The translations under genes were made by a program, and so were the position numbers. Under the pieces are notes generated by a model. It did not search any database. It was not told where the DNA came from and saw nothing but the letters and a program-made list of their open reading frames with translations. DNA of 64,000 nt from positions 12,532 through 76,531 of the forward strand of contig NZ_JAWLCI010000014.1 in the NCBI RefSeq assembly GCF_041687215.1, in the 5' to 3' direction. Of this stretch, positions 62,501 to 64,000 are shown piece after piece. Every line of letters begins with the position of its first letter. Position 1 is the first letter of the stretch. This DNA is from Mariniphaga sp041687215. Its GTDB lineage: Bacteria; Bacteroidota; Bacteroidia; Bacteroidales; Prolixibacteraceae.

Positions 62501-62987
62501 TTAAAACATTTTCCTGGGCAACCCGTGTCAGTTCTTCGCCGGAAACTCTTCCCACAGAAAAGCCGAGCGATTTTTCTTCGCGTTTAATACCCAGGGCCGT
62601 AACAACCACCTCTTCCAAAGCTTCAATGCTTTCCTCCATTGAAACGTTAATCACATTCCGGCCCTGAACAGCAATTTCCTGCGTTCTGAATCCCACAAAG
62701 GAAAAAACCAAAATTCCGTCTTCAGGTGCATTTATGGTGTAATTTCCGTCAGCATTGGTAATTGTTCCTATGGAAGTTCCCTGAACAATAATGCTAAGGC
62801 CGGGCAGCGGAGTGCCGTCGGTTGTCGAAGTTACAGTACCGGTAACTCTTATGGTCCCCTGATCTACCGGGTTTGTATTGGTGTCTGAATCTGCCACAAC
62901 TTTTCCGTTTAAAATTAAAAGGGAAATTGACAGTATAAAACAGAACAGATACTTCGTATAAATTTTTATTGAAAATAGTCGTTTCAT
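59562..62987 (-). CDS. SusC/RagA-type TonB-dependent outer-membrane transporter, second pair
   Basis: The 1141 aa protein has a signal segment (YLFCFILSISLLILNGKVVA), a carboxypeptidase-D-like domain (VTGTVTSTTDGTPLPGLSII), a TonB box EEVVVTALG and the plug signature SILKGPSAAALYGTRAGNG. The barrel ends MNFSF. No STN domain is present. It is a full-length paralogue of the transporter at 28541 and probably imports a related glycan. Confidence 0.97.
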   Translation of the reverse strand: MKRLFSIKIYTKYLFCFILSISLLILNGKVVADSDTNTNPVDQGTIRVTGTVTSTTDGTPLPGLSIIVQGTSIGTITNADGNYTINAPEDGILVFSFVGFRTQEIAVQGRNVINVSMEESIEALEEVVVTALGIKREEKSLGFSVGRVSGEELTRVAQENVLNSMAGKVAGVTISSTGGAGSTVNMVIRGATSMSTDNQPLFVVDGVPMTNTVNNVGGFGSDNRVDYGNAIADLDPETIQDVSILKGPSAAALYGTRAGNGVVLITTKKATEKGMKVTITSNSVWDIPVRYLNVHTQFASGFFSYRPENFGGGILPEISPTEGTGAGPENDKGYWAVQWHSPVDANGERVPIEVVSYPNNFQNFINDFSFTTTNGASISSSSEMLNYRLGVTNMTHDGLIPNSDLNKNSLAFSASSKVRKNLTVSTDINFTNSWADNRPASNRGTNPLQWVYFHPSNIDIRDLKDYGSGNDIKRVSGGHENPYYLAYDINNSFDRYRVYGNLVANWEITPDFSLMGRMTLNKSDEVRETKIAPGYTDEPNNGAYGIVTGNNLERNMDVLATYDKQWNDFSITASAGGNLLYAKWSSISNSSKSGSGLIVPNLFTVNNISSGALNYSNSRSQKAINSVYAMANLGWADIFYLDLTARNDWSSTLPAENRSYFYPSASLSIMVDQIFNMGNQVEMFKIRGGAAQVGNDTSPYRLYPTYQDAGQWGDAIRLGKQSGLLSPNLLPEEATSYEIGTDIRLFSNRLRLDGTYYQVDNKNQILGVPLAASTGFSGVQINAGLLRSTGVEILLGVTPVRTNDWTWDLNLNFSKNKTVILELAEEVPFVEFWNEARVRSIGYVKNEAEGHDGLLGNLYSRKVMRVTDQNSPYYGYPILGSGLDAEWQGEEDYSLVGNYNPDFIMGLQSSLSYKNFTLNMTFDWRSGGQYVSQSFRYLSEDSMSKAWLDGLVHPGDLGGAPSQALRDWVVANEDRLLLADDLRPVGGPTPEFGGFPESFSGVTVYDGTFAPGVIGYHDENGNFILEQENLGGEGTIFLPYVVSYPWDIGEANLFDADYVKLREVSLSYRLPARISQKFGLQDVNFALYSRNILLWTKDAGIGVDPERAYQAEGDGRFKQGVERYNAEPWVVPIGFKMNFSF

Positions 62988-63006
62988 ATCGAATCTTTTG
63001 TTTAGG

Positions 63007-64000
63007 TTAATTGACTACGGAGAATGTGAGAATCATGGCAGTTGTGCTTAAAGCAATCAGTGGGTCCTGGCTTACAATGGCATCAGGACTCATGGTTAAA
63101 AACATAACCAGCCGCATGGAACTGTCGGTAATTTCCTGAACAATCACTTTTCTGTGAAAATCCCTGACACCAACAAAAGCCGATGAACCCGAGAAAACGA
63201 GAGTCATAACGCCGGGATATGTAACAATAGGGATTCCCGGAGGTTGAACGCCAGTGGCAAAGGCGGGTATGGTGGGAATGGAGAAGTCTTCGCTTTCGTT
63301 GAATTTAAATTTAGCATTATCGTCGGGAGTAAAGGTAGTCAGTGCAAATGCGTCTGCTCCAAAGACTGCTTCCCCTCCTGTTTTGGTGATGGAGGCCAGC
63401 CCAAATTGCTGCAAAACCATTCCATAAACAATTCCTCCAAATGAAGAACCATCGGTTGTATTTTGCCTGTAGGAACCATCATAATAAAATGTAAATTCAT
63501 CGTTGTAGGCTTCCGGTAATCCCAAATACAAATCGAAAGCTCCGGTGGGTAAATATTCAATGTCTTCGTCCATCAGCGAAAGCGAGGCATCAGAATTTAC
63601 CAGTTTGTCGTTCACCGAGTGGGCAGCAGCGAGTTTCCAGGTTTTGCCGTTGTAATCATCGGCGGTATGGTCGCCGGTTAGCAGTGCATAGGGTGTAAGT
63701 TCAATGGCCAGTTTTACCTCTTTTGTTACAGAACTTCCGGAACCGTCACTGGCCGTTAAGGTAGCCACATAGTAGCCGCCTTCTTCGTAAACGTGTACCG
63801 GATCTTTTTCGGTGCTGGTGTTCCCGTCGCCAAAATCCCAGTTCCAGTTTATGGCGCTGTGGGTAAGTGCAGTAAATGCAACCTGTTTCCCGGCCACACT
63901 GTGAAATATTTCTGCTGAAAGCGGAAACGTGGGTCGGGTTTCATCTTCTTTGCACGATGGAAGCAACACAACCACTATGCATGAAAAGATTAAAATTAAA
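63007..64000 (-). CDS. PKD-domain lipoprotein, 5' end outside the window
   Basis: The frame is open to base 64000, so the start lies outside; visible N-terminal residues LILIFSCIVVVLLPSCKED form a lipoprotein signal with two candidate lipobox cysteines. A PKD domain follows (NWDFGDGNTSTEKDPVHVYE), then a beta-rich C-terminal part of about 230 residues. It sits upstream of SusC in the transcript with a 19-nt gap, whereas such proteins more often follow SusD. It may be a surface glycan-binding protein. Confidence 0.85.
   Translation of the reverse strand, partial: LILIFSCIVVVLLPSCKEDETRPTFPLSAEIFHSVAGKQVAFTALTHSAINWNWDFGDGNTSTEKDPVHVYEEGGYYVATLTASDGSGSSVTKEVKLAIELTPYALLTGDHTADDYNGKTWKLAAAHSVNDKLVNSDASLSLMDEDIEYLPTGAFDLYLGLPEAYNDEFTFYYDGSYRQNTTDGSSFGGIVYGMVLQQFGLASITKTGGEAVFGADAFALTTFTPDDNAKFKFNESEDFSIPTIPAFATGVQPPGIPIVTYPGVMTLVFSGSSAFVGVRDFHRKVIVQEITDSSMRLVMFLTMSPDAIVSQDPLIALSTTAMILTFSVVN

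Noticed and set aside
1..64000. tRNA, rRNA, riboswitch and replication-origin features
   Set aside because: No cloverleaf, rRNA segment, known riboswitch core or DnaA-box cluster was noticed by reading; covariance-model searches were not possible here.

Overview
The window reads as a chromosome segment of a Bacteroidota bacterium, most likely a free-living polysaccharide degrader of the Marinilabiliales/Prolixibacteraceae type (inference). The support is two SusC/SusD pairs, many secreted lipoproteins, TAnnTTTG-type -7 promoter boxes, A-rich start contexts, FucP-type MFS and SSS sugar symporters, and families such as GH92, DUF1080 and DUF6807 clustered as in polysaccharide utilization loci (PULs). 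No rRNA, tRNA or CRISPR array was found.

Region 1 (1-7.5 kb) is accessory. A 5'-truncated zinc-type oxidoreductase is followed by a compact ECF module: acidic DUF4382-like lipoprotein, ECF sigma factor, an overlapping anti-sigma/beta-barrel hybrid, and a second acidic lipoprotein ending in 19 aspartates. Two near-identical candidate ECF promoters (TTACAACCTT, 12-13 nt, CGTCTTAT) precede the first and last of these genes, and a diverged ~125 bp direct repeat brackets the module. Then comes an AT-rich stretch with a DUF4143-type ATPase, a long imperfect inverted repeat, and a HigB toxin remnant in front of an intact HigA-like antitoxin.

Region 2 (7.5-28 kb) is a carbohydrate catabolic block: CE7-like esterase, DUF6807 protein, GH92 mannosidase (opposite strand), then a tightly coupled FG-GAP protein / polytopic membrane protein / purple-acid-phosphatase-like phosphoesterase / FucP-type transporter run. 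It continues with a LacI regulator and a sugar-phosphate operon (ROK kinase, GmhA-like SIS isomerase, PfkB kinase fused to a HAD phosphatase, deoxyhypusine-synthase-like protein), a DUF1080 protein, an AGE-family epimerase and an SSS symporter.

Region 3 (28.5-43 kb) is a PUL core. SusC and SusD are followed by two tandem units, each a metallophosphoesterase plus a beta-propeller/alpha-alpha-toroid protein, then a PHP-type phosphoesterase, with intrinsic terminators between parts. The density of phosphoesterases suggests a phosphorylated or phosphodiester-linked glycan as substrate.

Region 4 (43-54.5 kb) has an AraC regulator divergent from a DHDPS/NAL-type aldolase, an SSS symporter, a BNR sialidase-like protein, a BNR/ChbG deacetylase fusion, a neutral-ceramidase-like enzyme, an esterase, a PAS histidine kinase and a cupin. 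Sialic acid or glycosphingolipid-like material is one plausible target.

Region 5 (54.5-64 kb) starts with an AT-rich patch of orphan genes. On the minus strand follow a lipoprotein, a second ceramidase-like enzyme, and a second SusD, SusC and PKD-lipoprotein set whose first gene runs off the window end.
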